Shown: piece after piece, positions 1 to 11,415 of the stretch
Layout of the letters: each line of letters starts with the position of its first letter
How positions within the stretch are numbered: the first letter of the stretch is position 1
Source of the DNA: Sclerodactyla briareus
Lineage: Eukaryota > Echinodermata > Holothuroidea > Dendrochirotida > Sclerodactylidae
Assembly: GCA_026419785.1 (NCBI GenBank)
Contig: JAODTK010005540.1
Coordinates: forward strand, 1-64,000
DNA: 64,000 nucleotides
Reading direction: 5' to 3'
Notes under the pieces: generated by a model
Told to the model about the DNA's origin: nothing
What the model saw: only the letters and a program-made list of their open reading frames with translations
Database searches by the model: none
Translations under genes and position numbers: made by a program

Positions 1-379
1 TGGTGCGAATGAATGTGAAAACGGTTTGTGAAAAGACATTTTAAGCGGAAACATTGTATAAATGGGGTGAGTCCATGACTAATCATTCATCTGTATAGTC
101 CTCGTTGAGGACTTGTACATAAACGCCATGCCTCCAATCTTTGTGTTCCTGGGAACTGCTCTCAAAATCTTTAAGGTGCAAATTCAAGGTTTTAAACCGC
201 GCCTCCAACAGTATTCTGGCACGCCGCGACCGAAGCGTGATGCGTAGGATTATTAGAGTTCTCCACAGACGTTAATGACTGAACCATTTGAGTTCATTTT
301 CCCCCGGTAACCAATAAACTCGGATGTTTTCAGCTGCGAGTAAGCCGCTCTACAAGTCATCATGGTACTCTCAGTCAGT

Positions 380-446
380 ACGTTCGTTCGTTGTTCGTTC
401 GTTCGTCGTTAGTTCGTTCGTTCGTCCTTTCTGTTCGTCTCGTTCA
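380..446. repeat. GTTC microsatellite
   Basis: An imperfect tetranucleotide array of GTTC units with occasional GTC and TTAGTTC interruptions. It sits immediately before a duplicated block of about 85 bp. No coding potential is apparent. Confidence 0.85.
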
Positions 447-448
447 TT

Positions 449-672
449 GTAACTCTGAACCGTACATGCGATCAGGTGAAAACTTGGTGGGTGGAGAAGC
501 ATGCCACTGGCTATGTTGAGTTACATTTTTTGTTGCATAGTGTGATGCCATTTTAAATTTAAATAATTACCCCAATAGGTCTCATTCGTAACTTCTGAAC
601 CGTACAGCAATCAGGTTGAAACTTGATGCGGGGGATGAAGCAGCCATGGCGAGGCCTGAGTTACAATTTTGT
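449..672. repeat. Two diverged copies of an ~85-bp repeat
   Basis: Two blocks, near 449-530 and 588-672, share the order CTGAACCGTACA, then ATCAGGTTGAAACTTG (or a close variant), then GAGTTACA. Spacing inside the blocks is conserved and small indels separate the copies. The copies are direct and about 139 bp apart, so this looks like a short dispersed or tandem element. I cannot name the family. Confidence 0.6.
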
Positions 673-1670
673 TTGCTCCTCGAGGCTGCAAAACCAGCTA
701 CTGGTATTGAGGGGACTGTGTAATTTGTGGTCAGCACTGAGGTGGCTGGAATACAAGCAATGGGGAATAACAGGCAATTGGGCGCATGTGGTAGACATGT
801 TCCAAGCCATTCAAGGTTATGGCCAGATGTCAGTAAAGGTCATTTAAATGTGAACAAACAATTAATGTGGATGGCTGAAAGAACATGCAGGTATTCGCCA
901 AAGGAGTTTTGCCGTGCCGCAGCTATCAAGATGTTTCGACTTGCGCCTGTTAATGCCAAGATTGGAACCGACCATACTAGAGGTGCATGCCAGCGAGGAG
1001 GGAGTGAGCGGCGGAAGAGGGGGGGGCACCCAATTTCGTTGAGGGATCAATGTCAGTAGTATAAGACAGTTTGTTCTTATACAATACTATTGTCCATTCA
1101 TGCGTTGATGCTGTCGACGGAGTGTCAATTGACAGATCTGCCGATAGCGAGAGATTTCAGATAAGCACTTTAAATACATGTATTAAACGGTGAGCGGGCG
1201 GGACTTGAGTTGAAGTTGCGCTCTCTCCGAAGGTGTCAATGAGCCTAGTAACAGTATTCAATTGATGGTTATTGCAGAAAGTGGACATCATTTGCGCTAA
1301 AAGGGAAAGGAAACAAAAAACCTTTCGGTATACAGCTACCCGTGATAAGAGGCATTATATAGGACATACGTAGGTCGCTCACTGAAGAATGGGTTAGGTG
1401 CATGAAAGCTAGGTTAGGTGGCCTACCTGCCATGCGCCGCGGTTTCGTGAATTTATACAAAATTTGACTTCGAAAGACCTCCGCGTAACCATAAATTACA
1501 ACATTCATTTCATTCATTCACGTAAACGAATTAAATATGAGTGCACAAAACAAAGTTTCTCACAAAAATTCTAAATATATACTGAAATAAGAAGGAGACC
1601 AGAAGACAGTTATAGAATACTTATACGAGTTTGGCCAGCCCACCAACCCTAATAAGCATTAGAGAACACC
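673..1670. other. No supported gene
   Basis: Short open frames exist on both strands but none shows a recognisable motif, and none is flanked by convincing splice sites. The stretch contains a short poly-G run near 1020. Nothing else stands out. Confidence 0.5.
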
Positions 1671-1978
1671 CAAGCAAACACAAAAATATTTTTAACATGT
1701 TTCGCTAAATGTTTCGGAATATTGTTTGTTGAGTAACACAAATGGTAGTAAAATGTTTCTAAAAACAGTTTTGACAAATTGCTTTTGATAACTTCTTCCG
1801 AAGTTACTTCTGAACTTGTTGTAAAAAGTTTGGTGGACAAAAGATTTTGGTAAAACTGTTCCTACAAATGTTTTTTGAATGGCTATGAAAAACGTTTTCA
1901 TAACATTCAGTTATCAAAATAAAACGTTTCTGAAACATGCGTAAAAATAGTTTCGTAAACGTTTAGTGTTTGCTGAGA
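1671..1978. mobile_element. MITE-like element with AGCAAACAC termini
   Basis: The left end reads CAAGCAAACACAAAAA. The right end, reverse complemented, reads CTCAGCAAACACTAAACG, so the two ends form imperfect terminal inverted repeats. The roughly 300-bp interior is AT-rich and full of AACGTTT/AAACGTTT words, some of them palindromic. This matches the general form of non-autonomous DNA transposons common in invertebrate genomes. There is no transposase coding sequence. A target-site duplication was not clear by eye. Confidence 0.65.
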
Positions 1979-2210
1979 CTTAAAGAGAAAGATACAAGAA
2001 GTAGAACAGACCGGCGCCAATAGAGACACTAACATTTCAAAGAAATTTTAAGATTTTCTTTAACCATTCCCACGTCGACTCAGTTTAACATTTGCTGGCA
2101 ACGAGTCCAATATGTATACTTATATGAACAGAATTATCCTTTATGTCTGTCTTTGGTTTGATGTTTCGAAGAAGAAGCATACCATACCTTGGTCGGGACT
2201 TTAGCGGATT

Positions 2211-2300
2211 GTTAATAATAATAATAATAACAATAATAGGTATTATATAGCCGCCTAAAACAACCCACGAGGAGCAAAACGTCTAAAGCGCTTCACAAAT
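2211..2300 (-). repeat. TAA microsatellite and LINE/SINE-tail-like sequence
   Basis: A run of TAA units at about 2212-2237 is followed by TATTATATAGCCGCC and then AAAGCGCTTCACAAAT. On the reverse strand this order resembles the 3' tail of many CR1-type retroelements (an AAGCGCTT region, then ATATAG, then TTA repeats). Compare the better preserved + strand tail at 15.6 kb in this window. Confidence 0.5.
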
Positions 2301-5300
2301 CAGAAAAAGCGTGGTAAAGAGATTGCGTTTAAATTTGATTTGAAAACTTGTAACAGATGTTTTTTTTTTACTGCCCTTTAATGGAAATGCGGAAGAGCAT
2401 CCAGTGATACGATGCCAGTTTAGCGAAAAGTACGATCGCCATAGGAGTTTGTGCGGGTCGGAGGAACAACAAGATCCTGTTTATTAGAGCTTCGAAGAGA
2501 CCTAAATGGTTATATGATATACACTGGGGTTGTGGTGATGGGCGCGGAAAGGCAATGAGGAGAACTTTTATAACATAATCATATGCTCAACAGGAAGACA
2601 AGTAAGTCATAAAAGTATCGGTTCGGGTGGTAGAGCGCTCAGACTTTCATAGTAAACCAGCATAGCAGCGCAGTTCGGACATGCTGTCCATTCACAAAGG
2701 CCAGTAAGGGGTAACCGCAAAGCAAAGGAGACTAGCCAATGGTGGAAGTTACAAAAGCATGCCCCACCAACAGTTCGATGGATAGTACTGAGGTATTGGA
2801 CGGATCTACCAAGTTACATAACGTGAAAGTATGCCGATCTACACTTACGGTTGATAAAGTCTTCCTTGAGGAGGACTATCAAACAAGATGCAAGATTTCT
2901 AGAGAAGTGGAGAGATGTGGTTTATGCTAATCTCATGCTAACTGAAGGGATTTCAACTGGACCATTGTGTGTTTTGACTGCATCAGCATGACGATAGTTT
3001 TTTATAAGCATTCAGTTTCAGTTTATGCGTGACCATGCACCCACTCGCGGATGTCACGAAGGCGGCTTCACCACGGGAAAATGGCATCCGTCAAGTTTCC
3101 TCAGAGGGCCTAATCTGCAGTCCACTTCAATAAAGTTTTTAGTTCTTATAGAATGACGGACAAATGTACAAGGGTTTTTTTTCCTTCCAGGTAAAAGATA
3201 ATTTGACAGTGCCATTGTGCTACAATGAATGCCTAAGTTTCGGAGAAGGCAGCGGGTGATGACGCGATGAAAACCATGCCCAATCATGGACGTTGGGATT
3301 ATGAGTAGCATATTATGAATTAGACGCGCAAACACCATATCCACACGATCCAAAGGATCTCCGAAGACCTCAATATGACCTCGGATTTGGGTCGAGACCA
3401 AAAATAGTCCACTCCCAACAAGTTTCCTTAAATCGCTTTAATATGAAAATTTGTCATCCGATGGTCAGGACTGGTTCTAGTTCTACACGGGTTCGTTGAC
3501 AAACATCCGACTACCGTAACAATATGGACAAATCAATTATGCAATCAAGCCGGACCCCGGCATGAGGGCAACGCCTACCTGGAGATTGTTATATGGCGGA
3601 CATGTGGGCTAAGTTCGGGTCGAGCAGACGAGCGATGTCGGATTAGAGTTATATTCGCTGAGGACCTGATAAAAACGGGGAAAAAATCAGCAGTATCATA
3701 CTACAAGATCTGCAACATAAGGCTACAGACAAACACGCGAATAGAGAAGAATGGGATCGGATTCAGTGGAAACCTATACTCATATAAAAGGTTAACTTTT
3801 GTCCCGGGCCGAAGGCTATCTTGTATGCTTAACTGGGTAACCTTCCCCTGAACCCGAGTGGACGTTGAACACCTTTCCGGACCTGTTGAATGTTGCTCAT
3901 GACGTAGCGTAGGTCAGGACCCTCTTCATTATGTAGATGCCACCGTATTCAGCTGAAATCCTAGAGAAGACATACTCGTCTTGGGTGGTTGCCTGGGTGC
4001 TGGAAGTAGACAGGTAAATTCCAAACGATCGGCCATCCAGTGGGCCCGGGTGGCAGCCTCATCGTTTACCCGACCTGTACCGGCCCACGAGCATCCATAT
4101 GGCACTGATAAGGACCACGGCGGCCACGGCATGGGTCAGATAATCCCGAAAAATGAAATCAACCATACTGTCGAAAAATGTTGTTATCGTATAGGGCCAT
4201 TCAACGGGTACGCATAAGATCGTTAGCCATATGCAGGAAACTTATAGGCAAGTCCCGGGCAGCGTCGACTTTGGGCCGACGTTCGTGATGCACGAGTGGT
4301 CAGAATAGCTTCCACAGTTATAAAATGTGCAGGCATGTTAACAAGCTTGGAGTATAGACGAGATTCTCTATTATTCATCCCCTCTTTCGGAGTTATTGTG
4401 GTAAGTAGGGTTGGAATTATTTGAAAGTTGGTGCTGTAACGATGTCTAGTTTTTCTATCATGGGAGTTTCGAAATATCGTTGTGCACACTGTTTATGCAA
4501 CGTGGAACTACCAGCGGACCAAGTAATTTTATGACTGTGGTTACAATAGAATGTAATCTCAAGTTGACCATGAGTGTAACCGTGCGAGGGACCTCACATA
4601 ACTCATATAGTTGGATACCAGTAGCGGTGTAACCAGTGGAACGCTGAGTCCGTAAGCCAAGCCAGGAAAAATCCCACCGGAGCATTAGCAACAGGACAAA
4701 ACCGAACGGACAACTTCCGGCCCCTGGAAGCCTGGTCGTCCTTCTCCAGGTACCGGACAATTCTCACCGCGGACAATTTCCACTCGGCATAGCGTTTAAA
4801 AGACGCCGGGCGCTAAAGCGAGGGGGGGGGGGGGTCTCACACAAATATTGTCAACCGGGGGCATCGTGGGACATTTTGGGGAGCGAACAACAATAACACA
4901 ATGATGCAAAAAATATTTTTCGCATAGCTCATAGCGCCCCATTGAACACTGAGGGCCGGGGTTTGAAGAAGCACACACGATTACCGCGTGGTCGATTCAG
5001 GTCGATGCGAACTTCAGGTTCGAAAATGAAATTTTGAACACCCTAAATGGCGGCTAGATTCGCCCCTTTAGTCGCCATAAAAAAACCGGGAAAGCTACAA
5101 GTCGAATACCCTGTTCGAGCCCCTGTTCGCGTTCCGGCGTTATCTATTGTCATATATCGATTGTCATATAATTGCTGTTCAAAAATGTACTCTCAGGCCG
5201 AGCTGGACCGGCACCGGAACGCACCAAACGATATTGTGAGAATATCCTCTCACCCCCCCCCACGAACCTCTGGCCGGGTGTGACATGTGTGATGTATCCC

Positions 5301-5600
5301 GGCGAGCTTAATCGAATGAGTCATTTCCGAATTCTATACTTTAACTACTTCATTGAACGTGGCAATATGGCGTATCTATACTCCCATGACAATCCCACGT
5401 GCAAGTTGACGCTTTCCACCACCATTCTGTTACATATTTACTATATCGCACAAACCCTTCAGACTATATTCCTGATAATTCTTTGACTTCTTCTCTGCAA
5501 TCTTGCACACCGTAGATGTGTCGCAGCTCTTCTCCCCCGCACCCCCCCTCTCTCCCTTTTCTTATCTCTACATCTTCGGGTATTGTTTCCTCTGACTGAG
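2301..5600. other. Gene-poor stretch without supported features
   Basis: Only short frames on either strand and no splice-flanked conserved exon. Homopolymers include poly-T near 2361, poly-G near 4824 and poly-C near 5255. A weak resemblance to a DIRS-type reverse transcriptase on the reverse strand near 3.93-4.13 kb was considered and not accepted. Confidence 0.45.
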
Positions 5601-5605
5601 CTCTA

Positions 5606-5899
5606 TTGTGCCCCTACCCTTCATCCCGTCTCGGGAACTCGACTGACAACAGCATGCACCCATATACTGTTTCAATCCCTGCAGCCCGCTCTGTTTCTCA
5701 TTATTCCTCATTCGTTGTCAGAACCTTTCGCCTTTTGAATGCTTTGCCATCTTCTGCTTTCCCCCTTCTTCCTACATCTTCACTTTTCAATCTAGAATCA
5801 ACAACTGCTCTCACGTCCTCTTTTAATCGCCCTTTCATCCCTTTCTCAGCGGGGCCTTTCCAGAGGGTTTTTAAGCCCTTGCCCGTCTTGCGCCAATAA
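5606..5899 (+). pseudogene. LINE ORF2 C-terminal fragment
   Basis: The translated frame carries HPYTVSIPAARSVSHYSSF, then FVVRTFRLLNALPSSAFPL, then LFNLESTTALTSSFNRPF. The pattern SxxFVVRTxRLxNxLP followed by FxxFKSxxNR is the usual C-terminal end of non-LTR retrotransposon polymerases. The frame stops before an A-rich run. About 95 codons are open, which is long for this window. No upstream polymerase domain is continuous with it, so this is a truncated copy, as is usual for LINEs. Family assignment is by motif memory only. Confidence 0.5.
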
Positions 5900-5954
5900 A
5901 AAAAATATTGAACCCTTGAACTCCTCTGCTTTTGACTCTAACTGAATACAGGAA

Positions 5955-6145
5955 GGATCAGCTACTATTTGACTGCAAATGCTTACCGAGCCATGCAGTC
6001 TGCGTCTAAAAGGGTCATTCCCACTGAAACTGCCCTTTTAAAGGTCCATAACGACATTGCCTGCATCCTAGATAAAAACGAGGCTGTTTTCTCCTTGCAC
6101 TCACTCCTGACTTGAGCTCTTGCGTTGTTGATACCATTGATCATA
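5955..6145 (+). pseudogene. CR1/L2-type LINE reverse transcriptase fragment
   Basis: Read across small frameshifts, this segment gives a PMQSAYK-like stretch, then TETALLKVHNDI, then LDKNEAV, and ends at DTIDH. These are the QSAY.....TETAL....ND and FDTIDH landmarks of CR1/L2-type LINE reverse transcriptase. Several codons between NEAVF and DTIDH are garbled. Homology stops abruptly after DTIDH, where unrelated AT-rich DNA follows, consistent with truncation or a later insertion. It lies on the same strand as the LINE C-terminal piece just upstream but cannot be the same copy in linear order. Confidence 0.65.
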
Positions 6146-8249
6146 GCTATATGCCAGGGGCGGCGATTGGTGTTGGGCTATTGGGACGGACAAGATGAAT
6201 CCTATCTAATCTGGCGCCACCAGGTTTGGCGCGCAAGCTTTTCGTTTGACAGACTTCCTAGAATTGTTATATTATATCATAAATCTCAGGTAATCAGAAT
6301 TCAATATCAAGGTATCAGAATTCATATTAGATTGTTCAAACTCAGTTCCTTTCCGACACCACTTAATAAATCCTGACACCCTGAGATTGGAATCTTGGTA
6401 CCGAGTTGATATTTTTCTCAATAGATTTTCAACATTTGGCATTCCGTTCTACGTCTTGTTCAAGACTCGATGTAATCATCGATCAGCGATCCAGCAACTT
6501 CGAACGTTTACAGCTCGCGCGACAACTACCCCCACCAACCGACCCCGAAACATCGACTGTGAGAGCTTACAAACCAACTCCTGCATATATGAAACCCTGA
6601 GGGGGTAATACCGTAATCCAGGGCAAAAAAACACATTCGTCTATAACATTAGACTAGTCATATGACTCGCCCTCCGTGAATGAGCATCTTGTTAGATTAA
6701 GTTGTGAACAATAAATTGGCGGGATTCCACCCCATGCTACTAACTCAATATGGAGTTCATGGCATGTTGTAGATGACCATTGTTACAATAGTTATCACTT
6801 GGACCATTTTACTGCATCCATAATTTTATCCCCACCGCAGTTTGGCCCCTCCCCAACTCTTCAAGTGTGGCTACAGGCCTGTCTCTTCACGCGATGCCTT
6901 TTTGTCTGGAGGGCAATTCAGTTCGCTTAATACAGAGAATATGTCGCGGTAAGCTTGGCAGTGAGAATTTCTGCTGAAGGTGTTTGGTGGTGAGAGGATG
7001 CCTTACCCTAAGGGAATGCGTCCTCTTACCTAATGATAGGAATCCCATTTCGTAAATACTATATGTTGTAATGTTGAGTTAGAAAAAACAAACTTTAAAA
7101 TAAGATTCGATGTAATTGTCTTAAACAACAAATCAAATTTTTGGGATTTCTAACATGGAAAGTAACTGTTACGCTGACGTTACATTGTCAGCCAAAAAAA
7201 CTCATTGGAGTTATGAAAAACAGAACTAAATCAGATTTGTTGTGATTTTCTTACATGTACTGTAAAGTAATTGAAAGACAACCTACATTTTTTTACTAGT
7301 GCGCCACACTGGAAAAGTTTGTTCAGCCTTTAGGTGACTCCACACCAAAGATTATGGCCGTTAGTAGTTAAGGACTGTAGGCCTACTGAGGCGTCAACTT
7401 GGCCACTTACTTGACTGATGGCATGCCACGCCTAAAATAGTCCAGTTGTGACTAGGCCCTACATCCATGTTTTCCAAAATAGCCAGAGTGTCAAACATTG
7501 AGTAAAACATTATGGCCAGTAACAACATTATGCAAGTACAAGCCTAGCCTATTCATTCACTCACAACTTCATATTCTACTACACAATTACAATAAATTGT
7601 ATAGGCCTAATTAAGTTAGGGCTAGTAAAACCAATTAAATTTTGGTTGACCTAGGATAGGATAATGAACCCGGCATTTCAACTAAATTTAGCTCCAAATA
7701 GCCTAGTAATTTATACTTTTATAACTTACAATTGGAACAAAGTTCCTTCAAACCCCTAGTCACTCTGCATCGATACCTGCATTGCAGCAACCGGTTGTGG
7801 ATTGTGAAGAGGACAGCGACCGTGTTTATTGTTTTGTTGGCCTAATTAATTTGTGCAGGACTGGGCCCTAGGCCTACGTACAGTACAGAGCATGACTCAT
7901 GATGAAGTCGCGAGCCTAGGGATCTAGCCCACGTTAGGCCCTGTAAAGGAGTAGCCTAAAGAACTTTTACTACTACTAGTACGATGATCATGATACTAGT
8001 ACGGACTTGTCGGTTAAGTTACCTAACCATAACGTGTAATATTTACCGCTTCATAACTTTTAAACATGAAATGAAAGCCTTCGCCTGACAGAGGAGAACT
8101 TCCTTCATGCCGTTATCACACTGCATGTGCGTGCAACGCGAACGACTTGGCAACTGGCAAGTCCAAGTTGGGTGTGAATATATTTAATGGTTTTCCGGAA
8201 AAGACTCTGAGCAAGTCGGATCTGTTGTTGTTTACGTTTCGTACGACTT
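6146..8249. other. AT-rich, gene-poor DNA with clustered TAGGCC words
   Basis: No supported exon. The first part (6.15-6.6 kb) is AT-rich and could contain an insertion that broke the LINE fragment, but its ends are unclear. From about 7370 to 7960 the words TAGGCC, GGCCTA and CCTAGG recur many times in different contexts rather than as a tandem array. Confidence 0.45.
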
Positions 8250-8408
8250 CGGGTCACGTGGTTTTGGTGACGTCATGAACATTCCGTAATCGTAATAAAA
8301 TCCTCCTTTTCGCCCAAAATAACGCTCTCTTCTAATATTTACAAATGTTCCATGGTCCTTTGAACGTATTAGAAGGTATTCCATGCGTTTAAACGCAAAG
8401 ATGGCGGC
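8250..8408 (+). promoter_or_regulatory. Promoter-like cluster: E-box, CRE, YY1-type motif
   Basis: A canonical E-box CACGTG lies at 8255-8260 and a perfect palindromic CRE, TGACGTCA, at 8268-8275. The motif AAGATGGCGGC at 8398-8408 is the classic YY1-type core-promoter element of housekeeping genes. In such promoters this element usually sits at the start of the transcript with its ATG as translation start, which would make the gene run on the + strand from about 8.4 kb. There is no TATA box at a suitable distance. The combination within 160 bp is unlikely by chance, but expression evidence is absent. Confidence 0.5.
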
Positions 8409-8540
8409 TACAACACAGTGAAATCTACGTCTCAAATCATTACTCCAAAAACACTTATGAAACCATTGAGGCGTTCCATCAAGCTTTCGTCGTGTTCATG
8501 TGTTGCCACCTTACGGTGGCTTCCGAGAACTTGGCGTCTA
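8398..8540 (+). CDS. Possible first coding exon of an unidentified gene
   Basis: An ATG at 8401 lies inside the AAGATGGCGGC element and is followed by codons for MAATTQ before a stop. One of the other frames stays open from about 8402 to 8546 and includes YSKNTYETIEAFHQAF. A consensus donor, CTA|GTGAGT, lies at 8540/8541. If one base is missing near 8420, as is common in this sequence, the exon would read ATG to donor without a stop. I do not recognise the protein, and no downstream exon was found; the next 6 kb is mostly retrotransposon. This is inference from signal arrangement only. Confidence 0.3.
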
Positions 8541-9049
8541 GTGAGTAGTAGTAGTATGGCCGCGCCGGTAGGCGTTATCACTCAGTACAGTACCACTGCA
8601 TGTAGGCTACTAGCACTGTAGACTGTGGGCGCCGAAAATTTAAGTTGCTAATCATGAAAAACTGATCTACGAGAAACACAACGAATGAATATAAAATATA
8701 TATTAAACGACTAACTTCGAATAAAATATCTAACTAATATACTGCTAAATGCTTGTGAGGCTTTATATGAAAATAGGGTAATAGACGGCATTAAAATTCT
8801 TAACAAAACTAAACTGAACTAGGCCCAACAACACAAAATAGGAATTATGGCAAGCAAAATACCGAAACAATACTGAAACAAAGTGTGATATCGTGATACA
8901 TTTATGAACGGAAATGCCAAATGTTTCAAGATATTGAGAAAATATCAAGGTACCAAGATCCCTAAATATCAGGTGTCAGGATTTATTAATCAGGGTTTGT
9001 CAGAACGGAACCTGATTTCTTACAAATCTAATATGAATGCTGATCTGTT
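8541..9049. other. AT-rich DNA, no supported feature
   Basis: If the exon upstream is real, this is the start of its first intron. The stretch is AT-rich with only short frames and no recognisable motif. A Ty3/Gypsy element begins at its right end. Confidence 0.4.
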
Positions 9050-9178
9050 TGTTATTGCCCCTATAGGCATATATGTCATGATCGGCGGAGACTATACATG
9101 CCAGTTGCAGAATATCAAAGATGGCCCGTCACATACAGTCGTTCCAGAATACCTCTCGTCTCCAGTCCTTATTACTTC
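9050..9178 (+). repeat. 5' LTR of the Ty3/Gypsy element
   Basis: It begins TGTTATTGCCCC and shares with the 3' copy the blocks GGCATATAT, TCATGATCGGC, CAGATGGC/CAAAGATGGC, ACATAC, TCGTTCC and TCCAGTCCTT. It ends at ATTACTTC directly before TGGCGGCAGC. Its length of about 129 bp is short for Gypsy LTRs, so part of it may be deleted. Confidence 0.65.
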
Positions 9179-9195
9179 TGGCGGCAGCCAGCCAG
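9179..9195 (+). other. Candidate tRNA primer-binding site
   Basis: TGGCGGCAGC starts with the TGG expected opposite a tRNA 3' CCA end and directly abuts the 5' LTR. It resembles the TGGTGGCAGCGG seen next to the other Gypsy element in this window (reverse strand, 61184-61195). The primer tRNA cannot be named from this alone. Confidence 0.5.
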
Positions 9196-10309
9196 CGGTG
9201 GAGAAAATCGGAACCCACATTTGTTGCCAACAATACGAACGTTCCGTAAACGTTGTAGAGAAAAAGTAAGCCGAATATCCGACGGAAGAACCCAGTTTCG
9301 CAATTCGCTACTGCTCAACGATCGTGGGCCTTATCGGCTCCGCAGTACCGTACAAACAACGTTAGAAAGGAACGAACCGCCTAGGGCTTACCAAAGCCAG
9401 AACCAATTGCCAACGCGTGCTTAATACTGCCACTGCTACCATCGCAACTCGGTATACCAATCCTTAACTTTTTGCAGACGCTAATTCGCATTTCGATATC
9501 GAGGAGACTGGATAAAAAATTACAAGTACTTTGGAGCAACCGATCAATTATATATCAGAATCAGAAACCATTCCGAATCCTCTGTTTGTAGCGTTAATCA
9601 AGCGGCAATTGGCCGCATATGGGGCAAAGAACATAACAGTAACAGTTAACTGAACCAAGGCCAATCCACTGACGGCCTATCAATTTCAGGTCAACTGCCA
9701 TCTTGTGTGGATTATACAGCAAACGCGACATACTTCCCGTTCCGGGCGGGTGGTAATCAACGCGGGTCGGTTTCCGGGGTGATCACATCCCACGATACAG
9801 AGGGACCGACTACACGGGTGAGGCAGAGAGTACCGGAACCGACCTGGACGCCTGCATCCAGCACTCGATGGCCCGATGCGATTGCCACCGGATCGTCGGT
9901 CGGGGGAACAGCATCTGAATGGAAATCAGCGCCTCACCGAGGGACGACGCCTGAATGACCGCCGAAACATGAACCTGTCATAAAACCTGTGGTATTTCTT
10001 TATTCAAACCTTACTGAGTAGTAATAGAATATTTATGAATACCGCCAAAATATGTCTTATTTACATAGATGATTGGTTGCAGAAATGAAACTTATTAGCC
10101 TTAGGGGCTGAGTGAACTCGCTGCCGGACACTGTTACTGCTGCCCATTGCGAACACTACCCGAATCTCTTTAGAGAATACGTTTAGTGTCCGGTTTCATA
10201 TTTCACGTACAATAGGTACGAATATCATATCATTTGTCACTATTTTATGCCAATGATATATTTGCCATCACTGTCATAGGCAGTATGTTCATAATCGATT
10301 CCAACCTGG

Positions 10310-11024
10310 GACCAATGGCAAAAATTTAAACCAAAATTCCCGGAAAGAATGGCTGCCCGGATATTGGGGAAGAGTTCAAACTGTTTAGACAACGAACTGA
10401 ACTGTGTTTTCAAGACATAGTATCACGGACAGATCACACAAAAAAGCAGCAATCAAAATTAACAAATCGCAGTGGAAAACAATGGACTGAAAACATCAAT
10501 GCCTCAACTAAGCGGAGGAACAAAAGACCCTGCCAATTGTGGTTCGTATTTGAGGCACAACTCAAAAGTAGGTGAACTTCCGTGTCCACAAATTGGAACT
10601 TATGCGTTTTAAGCAAAAGGCGTGAATCGTTAGAAGAATTTAGTGAACAGGTGCGGCACAAGGCTAAAGGACGTGATTCACAGAGGCCGAATTGGCTGAA
10701 CGAATATGAATGGGATATCCAATCACCAAGTGAGCAATTCAAAAGAGATCCTTTAGACAAACCAAAAGGTTTAGCCTGGAAACAGGTCCTGATAGAAGGC
10801 AGAAAATTTGAGGCAAGCCACAGGCAGGTATAACAGTGCTCCAAAAGTGGATTCTGGGGACACAGCCACAGTCAATGCATTTCAACAGAAAAAAGAAAGT
10901 GGTAATTGCGGGATGGCAAATCCACATTCTAAAAGTGTCATGGCATATTACGCACTGTTAAAGCATTTGCGGGGTCAAAGGGCCTCATTGGCCAAAATTG
11001 TGCAAAAGTCCAAAAAAATGTAAA
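10310..11024 (+). pseudogene. gag remnant with zinc-knuckle
   Basis: Read across frameshifts, the segment shows an FKLFRQRTEL-like start, then FRVHKLELMRFKQKA, then VRHKAKGRD, then LDKPKGL...QVLIEGRKFEASHRQ. These are landmarks of a Ty3/Gypsy Gag capsid region. Near 10.9-11.0 kb follows NCGMANPHSK, AYYALLKH, then an LAKIVQKSKK end, which fits an eroded CCHC zinc-knuckle of the form CxxCGxxHxxxxCPAYxxxCxxCxxxGHxxxxC. Several expected cysteines are missing in the sequence as given. The stretch at 11.03-11.12 kb is A/C-rich low complexity. Confidence 0.7.
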
Positions 11025-11279
11025 AACAAACCTGACCAAAGCATTAACAACAACACAAACCCCCAACAAAACCAAAGTAAACAAAAAACCCGACAAAACA
11101 AAAACAGGGTGGAAAAAGGCCTGGTCAGTACCACGACGGTAGGCACAAGAATAAGAGTCGCAAGCTGCCGCCGAAACGTACGAATTGAGAATGCATTGAC
11201 CAACAATTCGACTTAGTATACCACTCGATCACTCTGTCAAATTTGTGTTTACCAAGCCATTTCACAAGCTGATAGGAAC

Positions 11280-11415
11280 GAAGCCTACGTGGAGCTAAAC
11301 GTCCAATGCCCACGACATCAAGGAAAACGTCGTCTGAGGATCAAGGTGGACACCGGTGCGAATGGCAACGCTCTTCCGTTACGCACCATCAGACAGATGT
11401 ATGGTGAACCTAGCT
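11280..11415 (+). pseudogene. Retroviral-type aspartic protease fragment
   Basis: An uninterrupted frame contains EAYVELNVQCP, then RLRIKVDTGANGNALPLRT, then IRQMYGE, and meets a stop soon after. D-T-G-A is the catalytic motif of pepsin-like retroelement proteases, followed by the usual hydrophobic N-x-LP flap approach. Only the first part of the protease fold is readable. It lies between gag and RT as expected for Ty3/Gypsy. Confidence 0.8.

Noticed and set aside
2615..2700. tRNA-like words GGTGGTAGAGCGC and AGTTCGGAC
   Set aside because: The first resembles a tRNA A box and the second weakly a B box, but no cloverleaf can be drawn and the B box lacks GGTTCGAxxCC. Not called as tRNA or SINE.
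3929..4132. Reverse-strand frame ending in LGFQLNTVAST, recalling DIRS-type reverse transcriptase (LGIELDTVAM)
   Set aside because: Only one short block fits; no YxDD box, no upstream RT landmarks and no downstream recombinase were found.
10998..11216. 72-codon frame rich in N, K and Q after gag
   Set aside because: Low-complexity A/C-rich DNA inside the Gypsy element between gag and protease; not an independent gene.
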